Shown here: positions 34,277 to 41,801 of the stretch, piece by piece
How the letters are laid out: every line of letters starts with the position of its first letter
Numbering within the stretch: the stretch's first letter is position 1
NCBI RefSeq assembly: GCF_017565425.1
Contig: NZ_JAGEMK010000003.1
Span: 248,001 to 312,000 of the forward strand
Direction of reading: 5' to 3'
DNA from: Actinotalea soli
Lineage (GTDB): Bacteria > Actinomycetota > Actinomycetes > Actinomycetales > Cellulomonadaceae
DNA length: 64,000 bases
Notes under the pieces: generated by a model
Told to the model about the DNA's origin: nothing
The model's database searches: none
What the model saw: only the letters and a program-made list of their open reading frames with translations
Position numbers and translations under genes: made by a program

Positions 34277-35421
34277 CGTCCGTGACACCCCGTGGCTTCG
34301 AGACCCGCGTGCTGCGCATCCCGCTCGTGGCCCCCTTCGAGACGTCGTTCGGCCGGCAGGACGAGCGTGAGGTCATCCTCGTCCGGGCCGTGACGGCCGG
34401 GGCGGAGGGCTGGGGCGAGTGCGTGACCATGCCGATGCCGCTGTACTCCTCGGAGCACACCGAGGGGGCCTGGGACGTGCTGCACCGCTTCCTGTACCCC
34501 GCCCTCCTCGGCGTCGGGCCGGTCAACCCGCGGCACGTCGCGGCCCGGGTCGAGCACATCGTCGGGCACCGGATGACGAAGGCCGCGGTCGAGCTCGCCC
34601 TGCTCGACGCCTCGCTGCGCGAACGGGACGAGTCCTTGGCCGGCTACCTGGGCGCCGACCGCACCCACGTGCCCTCCGGGGTCTCCGTCGGGATCATGCC
34701 GAGCCTCGACGACCTGCTCGCGACGGTGCAGGACTACCTCGACCAGGGTTACGCGCGGATCAAGATCAAGATCCGCCCGGGCTGGGACGTCGAGCCCACC
34801 CGGCTGCTGCGCCGCACCTTCGGCGACGACCTGCTGCTCCAGGTCGACGCCAACGCCGCCTACACGCTCTCCGACGCGCGGCTGCTGCGCCAGCTCGACG
34901 ACCTGGGCCTGCTGCTCATCGAGCAGCCCCTCGCCGAGGACGACCTGGTCCAGCACGCGACCCTCGCCACCCAGCTGCAGACGCCGATCTGCCTCGACGA
35001 GTCGATCGTCTCGGCCAAGGTCGCCGCGGACGCGATCACCCTCGGGGCGACCCAGGTGATCAACGTCAAGGCGGGCCGGGTCGGGGGGTACCTCGAGGCG
35101 GTCCGGATCCACGACGTCGCGCGCGCCCACGGGGTGCCCGTGTGGTGCGGCGGGATGCTCGAGACCGGCATCGGACGAGCAGCCAACGCGGCCCTCGCCG
35201 CGCTGCCGGGGTTCACGCTGCCGGGGGACATCTCGGCCTCCGACCGCTTCTACGCCCAGGACGTCACGGACCCGTTCGTGCTGGACGAGGGCAGGATCGC
35301 CGTGCCGACAGGGCCCGGCCTGGGGGTCGACGTGAACCCCGAGCGGCTCGAGGCCGTGACGGTCCGGCGCTCCTGGACCCCGGCAGCCGGTCACGAGGCC
35401 GACCCCGTGCCCACCGCGTGA
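34273..35421 (+). CDS. N-acylamino acid racemase / o-succinylbenzoate synthase-type enolase-superfamily enzyme
   Basis: A 382-residue enolase-superfamily protein of the MenC/NSAR branch. Catalytic residues are complete: Lys164 and Lys166 in IKIKIRPG, metal ligands Asp192 (QVDANAAY), Glu217 (LLIEQPL) and Asp242 (CLDESI), and the opposite base Lys266 (INVKAGRVGG). The positions run about three residues ahead of those in the Amycolatopsis N-acylamino acid racemase. Flanked by GNAT and M20 genes, it is more likely a racemase of N-succinyl amino acids than the menaquinone enzyme, since no other men gene is near. Both activities often occur in one protein. Confidence 0.87.
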   Translation: MTSVTPRGFETRVLRIPLVAPFETSFGRQDEREVILVRAVTAGAEGWGECVTMPMPLYSSEHTEGAWDVLHRFLYPALLGVGPVNPRHVAARVEHIVGHRMTKAAVELALLDASLRERDESLAGYLGADRTHVPSGVSVGIMPSLDDLLATVQDYLDQGYARIKIKIRPGWDVEPTRLLRRTFGDDLLLQVDANAAYTLSDARLLRQLDDLGLLLIEQPLAEDDLVQHATLATQLQTPICLDESIVSAKVAADAITLGATQVINVKAGRVGGYLEAVRIHDVARAHGVPVWCGGMLETGIGRAANAALAALPGFTLPGDISASDRFYAQDVTDPFVLDEGRIAVPTGPGLGVDVNPERLEAVTVRRSWTPAAGHEADPVPTA

Positions 35422-36557
35422 CCAGCCCCTACCTCGCCGCGGCCCAGCGCAGGTTCGACGAGCTCCTCGCCGAGGTCCTGCGCCTCGTCGACCACGAGTC
35501 CCCGTCCCACGAGCCAGCGGCGGTGGCCCGGTCGGCAGAGCTCGTGGCCGAGGTGGGCACACGGCTCCTCGGCCGCGCCCCGGCGACCCTGAACCGGGAG
35601 GGCGGCCACCATCTGCTGTGGCGCCTCGGCTCCGGGCCACGCCGGGTGCTGCTGCTCGGTCATCACGACACGGTCTGGCCGCTGGGCACCCTCGAGCGGC
35701 TCCCCACCTCGGTGACCGACGGCGTGCTGCGCGGACCGGGCTGCCTGGACATGAAGACGGGGGTGGTCCAGGCGCTGATGGCCTGCGGGCTCGTCGGCGT
35801 CGCGCTCGGGCCCCAGGCCCTGGACGGGGTGACCATCCTCGTCACGAGCGACGAGGAGACCGGTTCAGCCACCTCCCGCGCGGTGATCGAGGCCGAGGCC
35901 CAGGGCTGCGCCGCGGTCCTGGTGCTCGAGGCCGCGGGTCCCGGCGGCGCGCTCAAGACGGCCCGCAAGGGCGTCTCGCTCTACCGGGTGGAGGTCACCG
36001 GCCTCGCGGCCCACGCCGGGCTCGAGCCCGAGAAGGGGGTCAACGCCGGGGTCGAGCTCGCCCGGCAGATCCCCCGGATCGCGGCCCTCAGCGACCACGC
36101 CCTGGGCACCACCGTGACCCCGACCAGCGGGAGCATCGGCACGGCGACCAACACCGTCCCCGCGCACGCCCGCGTGGCGGTGGACGTGCGCGCGGTGACC
36201 GCGGTCGAGCAGCAGCGCGTCCACCGTGAGATCCGGGCCCTCGGGCCGCGGACCCCCGGGGCCCGGGTCACCGTGACAGGCGGGATCAACCGCCCGCCCA
36301 TGGAGGAGGCGACCTCGCGGGAGCTGCTCGCGACGGCCCAGCGGGTGGCCCGCGAGCTGGGGGCCCGTCCGGTCGCGGGTGTCGCGGTCGGTGGCGCCTC
36401 GGACGGCAACATCACCGCCGGGCTGGGGATCCCGACCCTCGACGGGCTCGGCGCGGTCGGCGACGGCGCGCACGCCGACCACGAGCACGTCGACCTGTCC
36501 TACGTGGCCGAGCGCACTGCGCTCCTCGCGGGCCTGATCGAGAACCTGACCGGCTAG
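35418..36557 (+). CDS. M20-family zinc metallopeptidase / N-acyl-L-amino acid deacylase
   Basis: A 379-residue dinuclear zinc hydrolase of the M20/ArgE-CPG2 family. Metal and catalytic residues are seen in LLGHHDTVWP (His), GPGCLDMKTG (bridging Asp), TSDEETGSATSR (Glu-Glu), the dimerisation-domain His in VTGLAAHAGLEPEKG, and the late HADHEHVD histidine. The GTG start overlaps the racemase stop by four bases. As third gene of the operon it would remove the acyl group from the L-form only, which makes the D-to-L conversion irreversible. This is the role of the desuccinylase in the known pathway. Here it is inferred from gene order. Confidence 0.88.
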   Translation: MTSPYLAAAQRRFDELLAEVLRLVDHESPSHEPAAVARSAELVAEVGTRLLGRAPATLNREGGHHLLWRLGSGPRRVLLLGHHDTVWPLGTLERLPTSVTDGVLRGPGCLDMKTGVVQALMACGLVGVALGPQALDGVTILVTSDEETGSATSRAVIEAEAQGCAAVLVLEAAGPGGALKTARKGVSLYRVEVTGLAAHAGLEPEKGVNAGVELARQIPRIAALSDHALGTTVTPTSGSIGTATNTVPAHARVAVDVRAVTAVEQQRVHREIRALGPRTPGARVTVTGGINRPPMEEATSRELLATAQRVARELGARPVAGVAVGGASDGNITAGLGIPTLDGLGAVGDGAHADHEHVDLSYVAERTALLAGLIENLTG

Positions 36558-36566
36558 CGTCGGGGC

Positions 36567-37160
36567 ATGGCCATCGTCGTGCGCTCGGCCGTGGGGCGCT
36601 TCGAGGACTTCAGCACGGTCGTCGGCACGCGCAGCCCCGGTGCCAAGGGCTGCTGGTGCATGAGCTACCGCGACTCCCGCGTCCCTGCCCTCGAGCGACC
36701 CGACCACATGCGCGAGGAGTGCAGCGCCGACCCGGGCCCCGGGGTCCTCGCCTACGTGGACGAGGAGGTCGCCGGCTGGTGCTCGGTGGCCCCTCGGTCG
36801 ACGTACCGGCGCCTGACGAGGTCGCGCACCATCCCGTACCTCGACGAGCGTGACGCGTGGAGCGTGGTGTGCTTCGTGGTCCGTCCCCCGTTCCGGCGGC
36901 GGGGGCTCATGCACGACCTCCTCGCCGGCGCCGTCGACCACGCCGCCTCGCACGGGGCCGAGGTCGTCGAGGGCTACCCGGCCGAGACCGGGGGCACCCG
37001 GATCGACCAGATCTCGGGGTACGTGGGCACCGTCGAGCTGTTCGAGGCCGCCGGCTTCCACCGTGCCTCGCCGACCACCGCCCACTCCGGCCACCGGCCG
37101 CGCTGGCTCATGCGCCGGGAGCTGCAGGAGCCGCGCCCGCCTGCTCGTGCGCCCAGGTGA
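36567..37160 (+). CDS. GNAT-family acetyltransferase
   Basis: A 197-residue GNAT protein. The acetyl-CoA-binding motif A is VVCFVVRPPFRRRGLMHDLLAGAVDHAASHGAEVVEGYPAE (about residues 92-132), and motif B is GYVGTVELFEAAGFHRASPT near the end. The early CWCMSYRD with GWCSVAPR is typical of a small actinobacterial subfamily with unknown substrates. It begins nine bases after the M20 gene stop, so it may be the fourth gene of that operon, or it may have a weak promoter of its own. Its end converges with the HU gene with 38 bases between. Confidence 0.85.
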   Translation: MAIVVRSAVGRFEDFSTVVGTRSPGAKGCWCMSYRDSRVPALERPDHMREECSADPGPGVLAYVDEEVAGWCSVAPRSTYRRLTRSRTIPYLDERDAWSVVCFVVRPPFRRRGLMHDLLAGAVDHAASHGAEVVEGYPAETGGTRIDQISGYVGTVELFEAAGFHRASPTTAHSGHRPRWLMRRELQEPRPPARAPR

Positions 37161-37198
37161 ACGGACCTGCGGGCAGGCGGGCGGTCGGCGCGGCCTGA

Positions 37199-37480
37199 TC
37201 AGCCCTTGGCGGCGTCCTTGAGGGCCTGGCCCGCCGTGACCCGGGCGACGTACCCGGCCGGGATCTCGAGGGGCTCGCCGGTGCGCGGGTTGCGTCCGGT
37301 CCGGGCGGCACGCTCGGCACGCTCGACGCCGAGCAGCCCGGTGATGCGCACGGCCTCCCCGGCCTTGAGGGCGTCGACGAGCACGGCCTGGAGGCTCGCG
37401 AGCGCGGCGTCGGCCTGCGCCTTGCTGAGTCCGCTGCGCTCGGCGATCTGGGCGACGACGTCGGTACGGGTGAGGCTCAC
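37199..37480 (-). CDS. hup: HU-family DNA-binding protein
   Basis: A 93-residue histone-like protein. The helical dimerisation part (TDVVAQIAERSGLSKAQADAALASLQAVLVDALKAGE) is followed by the saddle and arm with RAARTGRNPRTGEPLEIPA, the HU/IHF signature, and a short C-terminus. The GTG at 37480 is preferred because AGGAG stands five bases before it. The ATG at 37498, which overlaps the L32 stop, would add six residues. It is the last gene of the zinc-independent ribosomal protein operon and is probably co-induced by zinc starvation. It lacks the long Lys/Ala-rich tail of the main actinobacterial HU, so it is likely an accessory copy. Confidence 0.88.
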   Translation of the reverse strand: MSLTRTDVVAQIAERSGLSKAQADAALASLQAVLVDALKAGEAVRITGLLGVERAERAARTGRNPRTGEPLEIPAGYVARVTAGQALKDAAKG

Positions 37481-37494
37481 GGGTGCTCCTGGGG

Positions 37495-37665
37495 TCATGG
37501 GTCGATCTGGACGAGCCCACGCCGGACGGCGCGGACGAGACGACGGGGCACGTTCACGGTGCGTCCGTCGACGGTCACGGGGACGAGCTCGACGGGTGTC
37601 GCCGTCCACTGAGCGCGCCGCGATCGAGTGCGGCTGCGCGACATCTTGCGCTTGGGGACGGCCAT
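37495..37665 (-). CDS. rpmF: 50S ribosomal protein L32, zinc-independent paralogue
   Basis: A 56-residue L32. The start [20 protein letters not shown] is the universal L32 N-terminus. The CxxC zinc-ribbon cysteines of the ordinary form are absent and no cysteine is present, so this is the C-minus form. It overlaps the L36 stop by one base (TGATG) and lies in the operon that runs down from the Zur box. Under zinc limitation it would replace the zinc-binding L32 on the large subunit. Confidence 0.9.
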   Translation of the reverse strand: MAVPKRKMSRSRTRSRRAQWTATPVELVPVTVDGRTVNVPRRLVRAVRRGLVQIDP

Positions 37666-37787
37666 CAGCCCTGCCTGCCCTTCCACCGGGGGTTCTTCTT
37701 GTTGATCACGAAGGTGCGTCCACGACGTCGGACGACGATCGAGCCGTCCTTCTTCTTCAGCGAGGCCAGCGAGGCCCGGACCTTCAC
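37665..37787 (-). CDS. rpmJ: 50S ribosomal protein L36, zinc-independent paralogue
   Basis: A 40-residue L36 starting at GTG 37787. The sequence [20 protein letters not shown], then [20 protein letters not shown], is the alternative L36 that lacks the Cys3-His zinc ribbon. The GTG overlaps the L31 stop by four bases and the stop overlaps the L32 start. Because of its small size it is easily missed in annotation. Confidence 0.9.
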   Translation of the reverse strand: MKVRASLASLKKKDGSIVVRRRGRTFVINKKNPRWKGRQG

Positions 37788-38074
37788 GACGCACCCTCGG
37801 TGTCGACGGTGGGCGCGGAGGCCGAGGACGCGTCGGTGCCGTACCGGCGACGGAACTTCTCGACGCGACCCGCGGTGTCGAGGACGCGGGTCCGACCGGT
37901 GTAGAACGGGTGGCTCGCGCTCGAGACGTCGACGTCGATCACCGGGTACGTCGCTCCGTCGGACCACTCGACCGTCTGGGTCGAGGTGCGGGTGGACCGC
38001 GTGAGGATCGAGAAGTCGGCCGTGACGTCGCGGAAGACGACGGGTCGGTACTCGGGGTGGATGTCCTTCTTCAT
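37784..38074 (-). CDS. rpmE2: 50S ribosomal protein L31 type B, zinc-independent
   Basis: A 96-residue type B L31. The start [17 protein letters not shown], the [28 protein letters not shown] core and the lack of any cysteine mark it as the C-minus form (YtiA/RpmE2 type). The C-terminal tail of 15 residues is acidic and poorly ordered. It sits between S14 and L36 in the operon. In Bacillus and Streptomyces such paralogues free zinc by displacing the zinc-bound L31 and are under Zur control. Confidence 0.92.
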   Translation of the reverse strand: MKKDIHPEYRPVVFRDVTADFSILTRSTRTSTQTVEWSDGATYPVIDVDVSSASHPFYTGRTRVLDTAGRVEKFRRRYGTDASSASAPTVDTEGAS

Positions 38075-38086
38075 GGCGTGACTCTC

Positions 38087-38392
38087 CTACCAGCTGGACT
38101 TGGTGACACCGGGCAGCTCGCCACGGTGGGCCATCTGACGCATCCGGATCCGGGAGAGCCCGAACACTCCGACGTAGCCACGGGGGCGACCGTCGGCGAC
38201 GTCCCGGTTGCGGACACGGGTGGGGCTCGCGTCCCTGGGCAGGGCGTGCAGGGCCCGCATGGCCTCGGCGCGCTCGGTGGCTGTGCGGTGCGGGTCGACC
38301 GAGGCGGCCTTGAGCTCGCGTCGTCTCTCGGCGTAGCGGGCCACGACCTCCTTGCGGTGCTCGTTGCGGGCGATCTTGCTCTTCTTGGCCAT
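38087..38392 (-). CDS. rpsN: 30S ribosomal protein S14, zinc-independent paralogue
   Basis: A 101-residue S14 of the long type without zinc-binding cysteines. [20 protein letters not shown], the [22 protein letters not shown] region and the C-terminal [17 protein letters not shown] are characteristic. The normal short actinobacterial S14 (type Z, 61 residues) binds zinc, and this one substitutes for it under zinc starvation. It begins one base after the L33 stop (38394) and is followed by 12 bases before L31. Confidence 0.92.
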   Translation of the reverse strand: MAKKSKIARNEHRKEVVARYAERRRELKAASVDPHRTATERAEAMRALHALPRDASPTRVRNRDVADGRPRGYVGVFGLSRIRMRQMAHRGELPGVTKSSW

Positions 38393-38393
38393 C

Positions 38394-38564
38394 TCAGCGC
38401 TCCTCGCGGAAGTCGACGTGACGCCGGACCACCCAGTCGAACTTGCGCAGCACGAGGCGCTCGGGGGTGGTGCGGCGGTTCTTGGTGGTCACGTAGGAGG
38501 CCCCGGTCCCGGCGGTCGACCGGATCGTGATGATGGGGCGGAGGTCCTGTCGCCTGGCCGCCAT
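38394..38564 (-). CDS. rpmG: 50S ribosomal protein L33, zinc-independent paralogue
   Basis: A 56-residue L33 beginning [20 protein letters not shown] and containing [20 protein letters not shown], then [14 protein letters not shown]. The ordinary form has four zinc cysteines. This one has none. The start overlaps the L28 stop (TGATG) and its own stop is one base before the S14 start, so it is certainly part of the operon. Confidence 0.9.
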   Translation of the reverse strand: MAARRQDLRPIITIRSTAGTGASYVTTKNRRTTPERLVLRKFDWVVRRHVDFREER

Positions 38565-38800
38565 CAGACCTTCTCCCCGCGCGCCAGGATCTCGGCCACG
38601 ACGGCGTCGATGCCTCGTCGGTCGATGGTGCGGATGCCTCGCACGCTGACGTTCAGCCGCACGTGCCGCCCGAGGGATGGCACCCAGTAGCGCTTGCGCT
38701 GGATGTTGGGGTCGAACCGGCGCTTGGTCCGCACGTGGGAGTGCGAGATCGAGTGGCCGAAGCCGGGCGAGGTGCCGAGCACCTGGCAGACGGCTGCCAT
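38564..38800 (-). CDS. rpmB: 50S ribosomal protein L28, first gene of the alternative ribosomal operon
   Basis: A 78-residue L28. [34 protein letters not shown] and the following [29 protein letters not shown] are clear family hallmarks. Only one cysteine (Cys5) is present, so the zinc ribbon of four cysteines is absent. GGAGGTCTC lies before the ATG. It is the promoter-proximal gene of a seven-gene unit, with the Zur box about 75 bases upstream. Confidence 0.92.
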   Translation of the reverse strand: MAAVCQVLGTSPGFGHSISHSHVRTKRRFDPNIQRKRYWVPSLGRHVRLNVSVRGIRTIDRRGIDAVVAEILARGEKV

Positions 38801-38872
38801 GGAGACCTCCTGGGCCGCGGGGGTGGGCCGCGGGCGGTCGTGGTTGACGGGACGACTCGCAATCTAGAGACT

Positions 38873-38885
38873 GAGAATCATTCTC
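38873..38885. promoter_or_regulatory. Zur box shared by the ribosomal operon and the CobW-like gene
   Basis: GAGAATCATTCTC is a perfect 6+1+6 palindrome inside TGAGAATCATTCTCGTCA, the form of actinobacterial Zur operators. It lies 73 bases before L28 on one side and 66 bases before the divergent CobW-like gene on the other, and is the only such site noticed in the window. Confidence 0.8.
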
Positions 38886-38950
38886 GTCAAACGGGTACAG
38901 TGCCGTTCTCTGCTGTCCTGCCCCGCCCCCGACCCCTCCGAGGGAGAACC

Positions 38951-40054
38951 ATGGCCCCGCGTCTGCCGCTCACCGTCCTGGCGACCATCGACCCCGTGCT
39001 CCGTGACTCCGCCGTCATGGGCCTGGTCACCGACACCCCCGCGACCGTGGTCCTGCGCCACGACATCCTCGAGGACGCGATGGGCGACGGCGTGATCCGC
39101 CGGGTGGTGATCGACGGGAGCGGGGTGGTCGAGGACGAGCGCGTCCCCCTCGAGCACGCCTGCCTGAGCTGCGCGGTGCGCGAGGACGCCGTGCCGACCC
39201 TGCGTCGTCTCGCGTCGGACGGCCGCTGGGACGCCCTGGCCCTGGCCCTGCCGGTCTCGGCCGAGTCCCTGCCGGTCACCCGCGCGCTGAGCGGGGCCAC
39301 CAGCCGCGGCGGTGAGCTCCCGGGGGTCCGCCTGGCGTCGGTGCTCGCCGTGGTCGACGTCGAGACCGTCGTGGAGGACCTGCTCGGCGACGACCTCCTC
39401 GAGGAGCGTGACCTCGCCCTGACCGGTGACGACCGTCGCTCGGTCGGCGAGGCCCTGGCCGCCCAGCTCGCCCACGCCGACCTCGTCCTGACCACCGGGG
39501 ACGTGGACCTGCACCCCCAGGGATCAGACCTCGTCGACCACACGCGGGCCCGAGACGGCCTGCGGCAGGACGGGCTGCACGACCTCGACGTCCGTGGCCT
39601 GCTGAGCACCCGGCACAGCAGCCGACGCGGCGAGGCACGTCTCGACCCCGTCCAGGCTGCTCCCAGCCGCAGCACCTCGGCCAGCGGGGTCTGGACCATC
39701 GAGCTGGAGGACGACCGCCCCGTCCACCCCGAACGGTTCGTCGACCACGTCGCCGCCCTCGGGTCGGGACGGCTGCGCTCGCGTGGGGTCTTCTGGGTGG
39801 CGGACCGCCCCGAGGCGGCCTGCGCCTGGGACGGTGCCGGCGGCCAGCTCAGCATCGGCACCCTGGGGCCGTGGGGACGCGGCCGCCCGGTGACCCGCCT
39901 GGTCGTGACCGGGACGGGGGACGAGGCACCTCGCCTGCGAGCGGCCTTCGAACGGGTGCTGCTCACCCCCGAGGAGATGCGGCGCGGACCCGAGGCCTGG
40001 GCTGCGCGCCACGACGCCCTCGAGCCCTGGCTCGGGGCTCGCGAGTCGCTCTGA
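38951..40054 (+). CDS. CobW-like protein without a P-loop (MRF/Rv0106-like ribosome hibernation factor candidate)
   Basis: A 367-residue protein with the layout of COG0523 (CobW/ZagA) proteins. It has the metal motif Cys71-Leu-Ser-Cys74 in [20 protein letters not shown], a middle [21 protein letters not shown] region and a CobW_C domain ([32 protein letters not shown]). Where a Walker A GxxGxGKT should stand near residue 10, it has [16 protein letters not shown], so GTP binding in the usual way is unlikely. The mycobacterial protein Rv0106 and its relatives show the same loss and the same linkage to C-minus ribosomal proteins. Their M. smegmatis member recruits the hibernation factor Mpy in zinc starvation. 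The divergent Zur box supports the same regulation. Confidence 0.82.
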   Translation: MAPRLPLTVLATIDPVLRDSAVMGLVTDTPATVVLRHDILEDAMGDGVIRRVVIDGSGVVEDERVPLEHACLSCAVREDAVPTLRRLASDGRWDALALALPVSAESLPVTRALSGATSRGGELPGVRLASVLAVVDVETVVEDLLGDDLLEERDLALTGDDRRSVGEALAAQLAHADLVLTTGDVDLHPQGSDLVDHTRARDGLRQDGLHDLDVRGLLSTRHSSRRGEARLDPVQAAPSRSTSASGVWTIELEDDRPVHPERFVDHVAALGSGRLRSRGVFWVADRPEAACAWDGAGGQLSIGTLGPWGRGRPVTRLVVTGTGDEAPRLRAAFERVLLTPEEMRRGPEAWAARHDALEPWLGARESL

Positions 40055-40098
40055 GCCCGAGGCGCCGCGATGTCGGCGGCGTGGTGCACAGTGGCCGC

Positions 40099-40401
40099 AT
40101 GGAGCACAGCTTCGAGGCACCGCTGTGGTTGTGGCAGGCGGGCCGGGGCGAAGGGTGGGCCTTCGTCAGCCTGCCTCCCGAGGTCGCTGACGAGGTGCTC
40201 GACGTCGCCGCCCCCGTCGCGCGCGGGTTCGGCTCGGTCCGGGTGCAGGTGCGCCTCGGGGCGACCGTGTGGCGGACCTCGCTGTTCCCGAGCAGCACCG
40301 AGGCCACGTACGTCCTGCCGGTCAAGAAGGCCGTCCGGTCGGCCGAGGGCCTGGCGGTCGGGGACTCGGTGCAGGTGAGCATCACGCTCGTCGACCTCTG
40401 A
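40099..40401 (+). CDS. DUF1905 domain protein
   Basis: A 100-residue protein that is entirely a DUF1905 beta-barrel: FEAPLWLWQAGRGEGWAFVSLP at the start, GFGSVRVQVRLGATVWRTSLFPS in the middle, and YVLPVKKAVRSAEGLAVGDSVQVSITLVD at the end, which is the usual pattern. Its biochemical function is unknown. Relatives often occur fused to YdeI/DUF1801-type domains. It lies alone after the CobW-like gene with 44 bases between, so cotranscription is possible. Confidence 0.87.
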   Translation: MEHSFEAPLWLWQAGRGEGWAFVSLPPEVADEVLDVAAPVARGFGSVRVQVRLGATVWRTSLFPSSTEATYVLPVKKAVRSAEGLAVGDSVQVSITLVDL

Positions 40402-40498
40402 GGCCCGGGGCCGGCTCGGGGTGATCCCGACCCCTCGCAGCAGATAGCGTCCAGGGGACGATTCGCGCCCGGGTGCCGGGCAGTCCCGAGGAGCTCCT

Positions 40499-41734
40499 GT
40501 GACCGAGTCCACCAGTCAGCCGTCCAGCGCCGTGACCTCGACCGCCCTGCTCACCGAGGCCCAGGCCCTCGGGCCTGACCTCGCCGCCCTGCGCCACGAC
40601 CTGCACCGCATCCCGGAGATCGGGCTCGACCTGCCGCTCACCCAGGCCCGCGTCCTCGACGCCCTCGAGGGGCTCGACCTCGAGGTCACCACCGGCACCG
40701 CCCTCAGCTCGGTGACCGCCGTGCTGCGTGGTGCGCACCCGGGGCCCGCCGTGCTCCTGCGCGGGGACATGGACGCCCTCCCCGTGACCGAGGAGTCGGG
40801 CGAGCCCTTCACCAGCGAGCACCACGGCGTGATGCACGCCTGCGGCCACGACCTCCACGTGGCCGGCCTCGTCGGGGCGGCCCGGCTGCTCGCGGCGCGG
40901 CGCGACGAGATCGCCGGCTCGGTGGTCTTCATGTTCCAGCCGGGTGAGGAGGGGGTCCACGGAGCCCGGTCCATGATCGAGGAGGGGGTCCTCGACGCTG
41001 CCGGCGAGCGCGTGGTCGCCGCCTACGGGGTGCACGTGGTCTCGGCGATGGTGCCCCTCGGCCTCGTGACGGGGCGGCCCGGGACCGCGATGGCGGCCGC
41101 CGACCAGATGTACGTGACGATCCACGGCCGCGGCGGCCACGGGTCGATGCCCCACCTCGCCGCCGACCCGGTCACGGTCGCCGCCGAGATCGTCCTGGCC
41201 ATGCAGACGGCCGTGACCCGGCAGCTCGACGCCCATGACCCCGTGGTCGTCTCGGTCGGACGGATCCAGGCGGGCACCACCGACAACGTGATCCCGGCGA
41301 CGGCTGAGCTCGCCGCGACGATCCGGACGTTCTCCCACGAGCACCACACCGCGGTGCCCGGGGTCCTCACCCGGCTGGTCGAGCACGTGGCTGCGGCCCA
41401 CGGGCTCACGGCCGAGGTCGAGTACGTGCGGGGCTACCCGGTCACCGTGAACGACGCCGACGAGGTCGACCGTGCGGCCCGGGTCGCCGCCGCGATGCTC
41501 GGGCCCGAGCACTACGAGACCGCCCCCCGGCCCGTCTCCGGGGCCGAGGACTTCTCCTACGTGCTGCAGGAGGTGCCGGGGGCGTTCCTCTTCCTCGGGG
41601 CGACGCCGCCCGACGCGGACCCTGCGACCGCGCCGTACAACCACTCCGCGCGGGCCCGGTACGACGACAGCGCCCTGCCCGTCGCCGCAGCCCTGCTCGC
41701 CAGCCTCGCCCTCGACCGCCTCGAGCAGGGCTGA
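40499..41734 (+). CDS. M20D-family amidohydrolase (N-acyl-L-amino acid or IAA-conjugate hydrolase type)
   Basis: A 411-residue metal-dependent amidohydrolase. Metal and catalytic motifs are LRGDMDALPVTEESGEPF, HACGHDLHVAGLVGAA, FQPGEEGVHGARSMIEEGVL and the dimerisation-domain IHGRGGHGSMPHLAADPV. The late SGAEDFSYVLQEVPGAFLFLG holds the final metal ligand. This is the M20D (hippurate/IAA amidohydrolase) type and differs from the M20 enzyme at 35.4 kb. The GTG start follows AGGAGCTCCT. Its stop codon lies within a 12-bp tandem repeat that repeats the TGA three times in frame. Confidence 0.9.
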   Translation: MTESTSQPSSAVTSTALLTEAQALGPDLAALRHDLHRIPEIGLDLPLTQARVLDALEGLDLEVTTGTALSSVTAVLRGAHPGPAVLLRGDMDALPVTEESGEPFTSEHHGVMHACGHDLHVAGLVGAARLLAARRDEIAGSVVFMFQPGEEGVHGARSMIEEGVLDAAGERVVAAYGVHVVSAMVPLGLVTGRPGTAMAAADQMYVTIHGRGGHGSMPHLAADPVTVAAEIVLAMQTAVTRQLDAHDPVVVSVGRIQAGTTDNVIPATAELAATIRTFSHEHHTAVPGVLTRLVEHVAAAHGLTAEVEYVRGYPVTVNDADEVDRAARVAAAMLGPEHYETAPRPVSGAEDFSYVLQEVPGAFLFLGATPPDADPATAPYNHSARARYDDSALPVAAALLASLALDRLEQG

Positions 41735-41768
41735 CGGCAGGGCTGACGGCAGGGCTGACGGCAGGGCT
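41726..41768 (+). repeat. 12-bp tandem repeat across the amidohydrolase stop codon
   Basis: The unit CAGGGCTGACGG is repeated three times exactly (41726, 41738, 41750) with a partial fourth copy to 41768. Because the period is a multiple of three, each copy repeats the TGA stop in the frame of the amidohydrolase gene. Confidence 0.9.
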
Positions 41769-41801
41769 CGGCCGCCCCGGGTGCTCGCGCCGAGAGGGCG
41801 G

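Noticed and set aside
34273-35421. Dedicated menaquinone o-succinylbenzoate synthase (menC)
   Set aside because: The fold and residues allow it, but no other men gene is near and the flanking GNAT and M20 genes fit the racemase pathway; the dual possibility is kept in the annotation.
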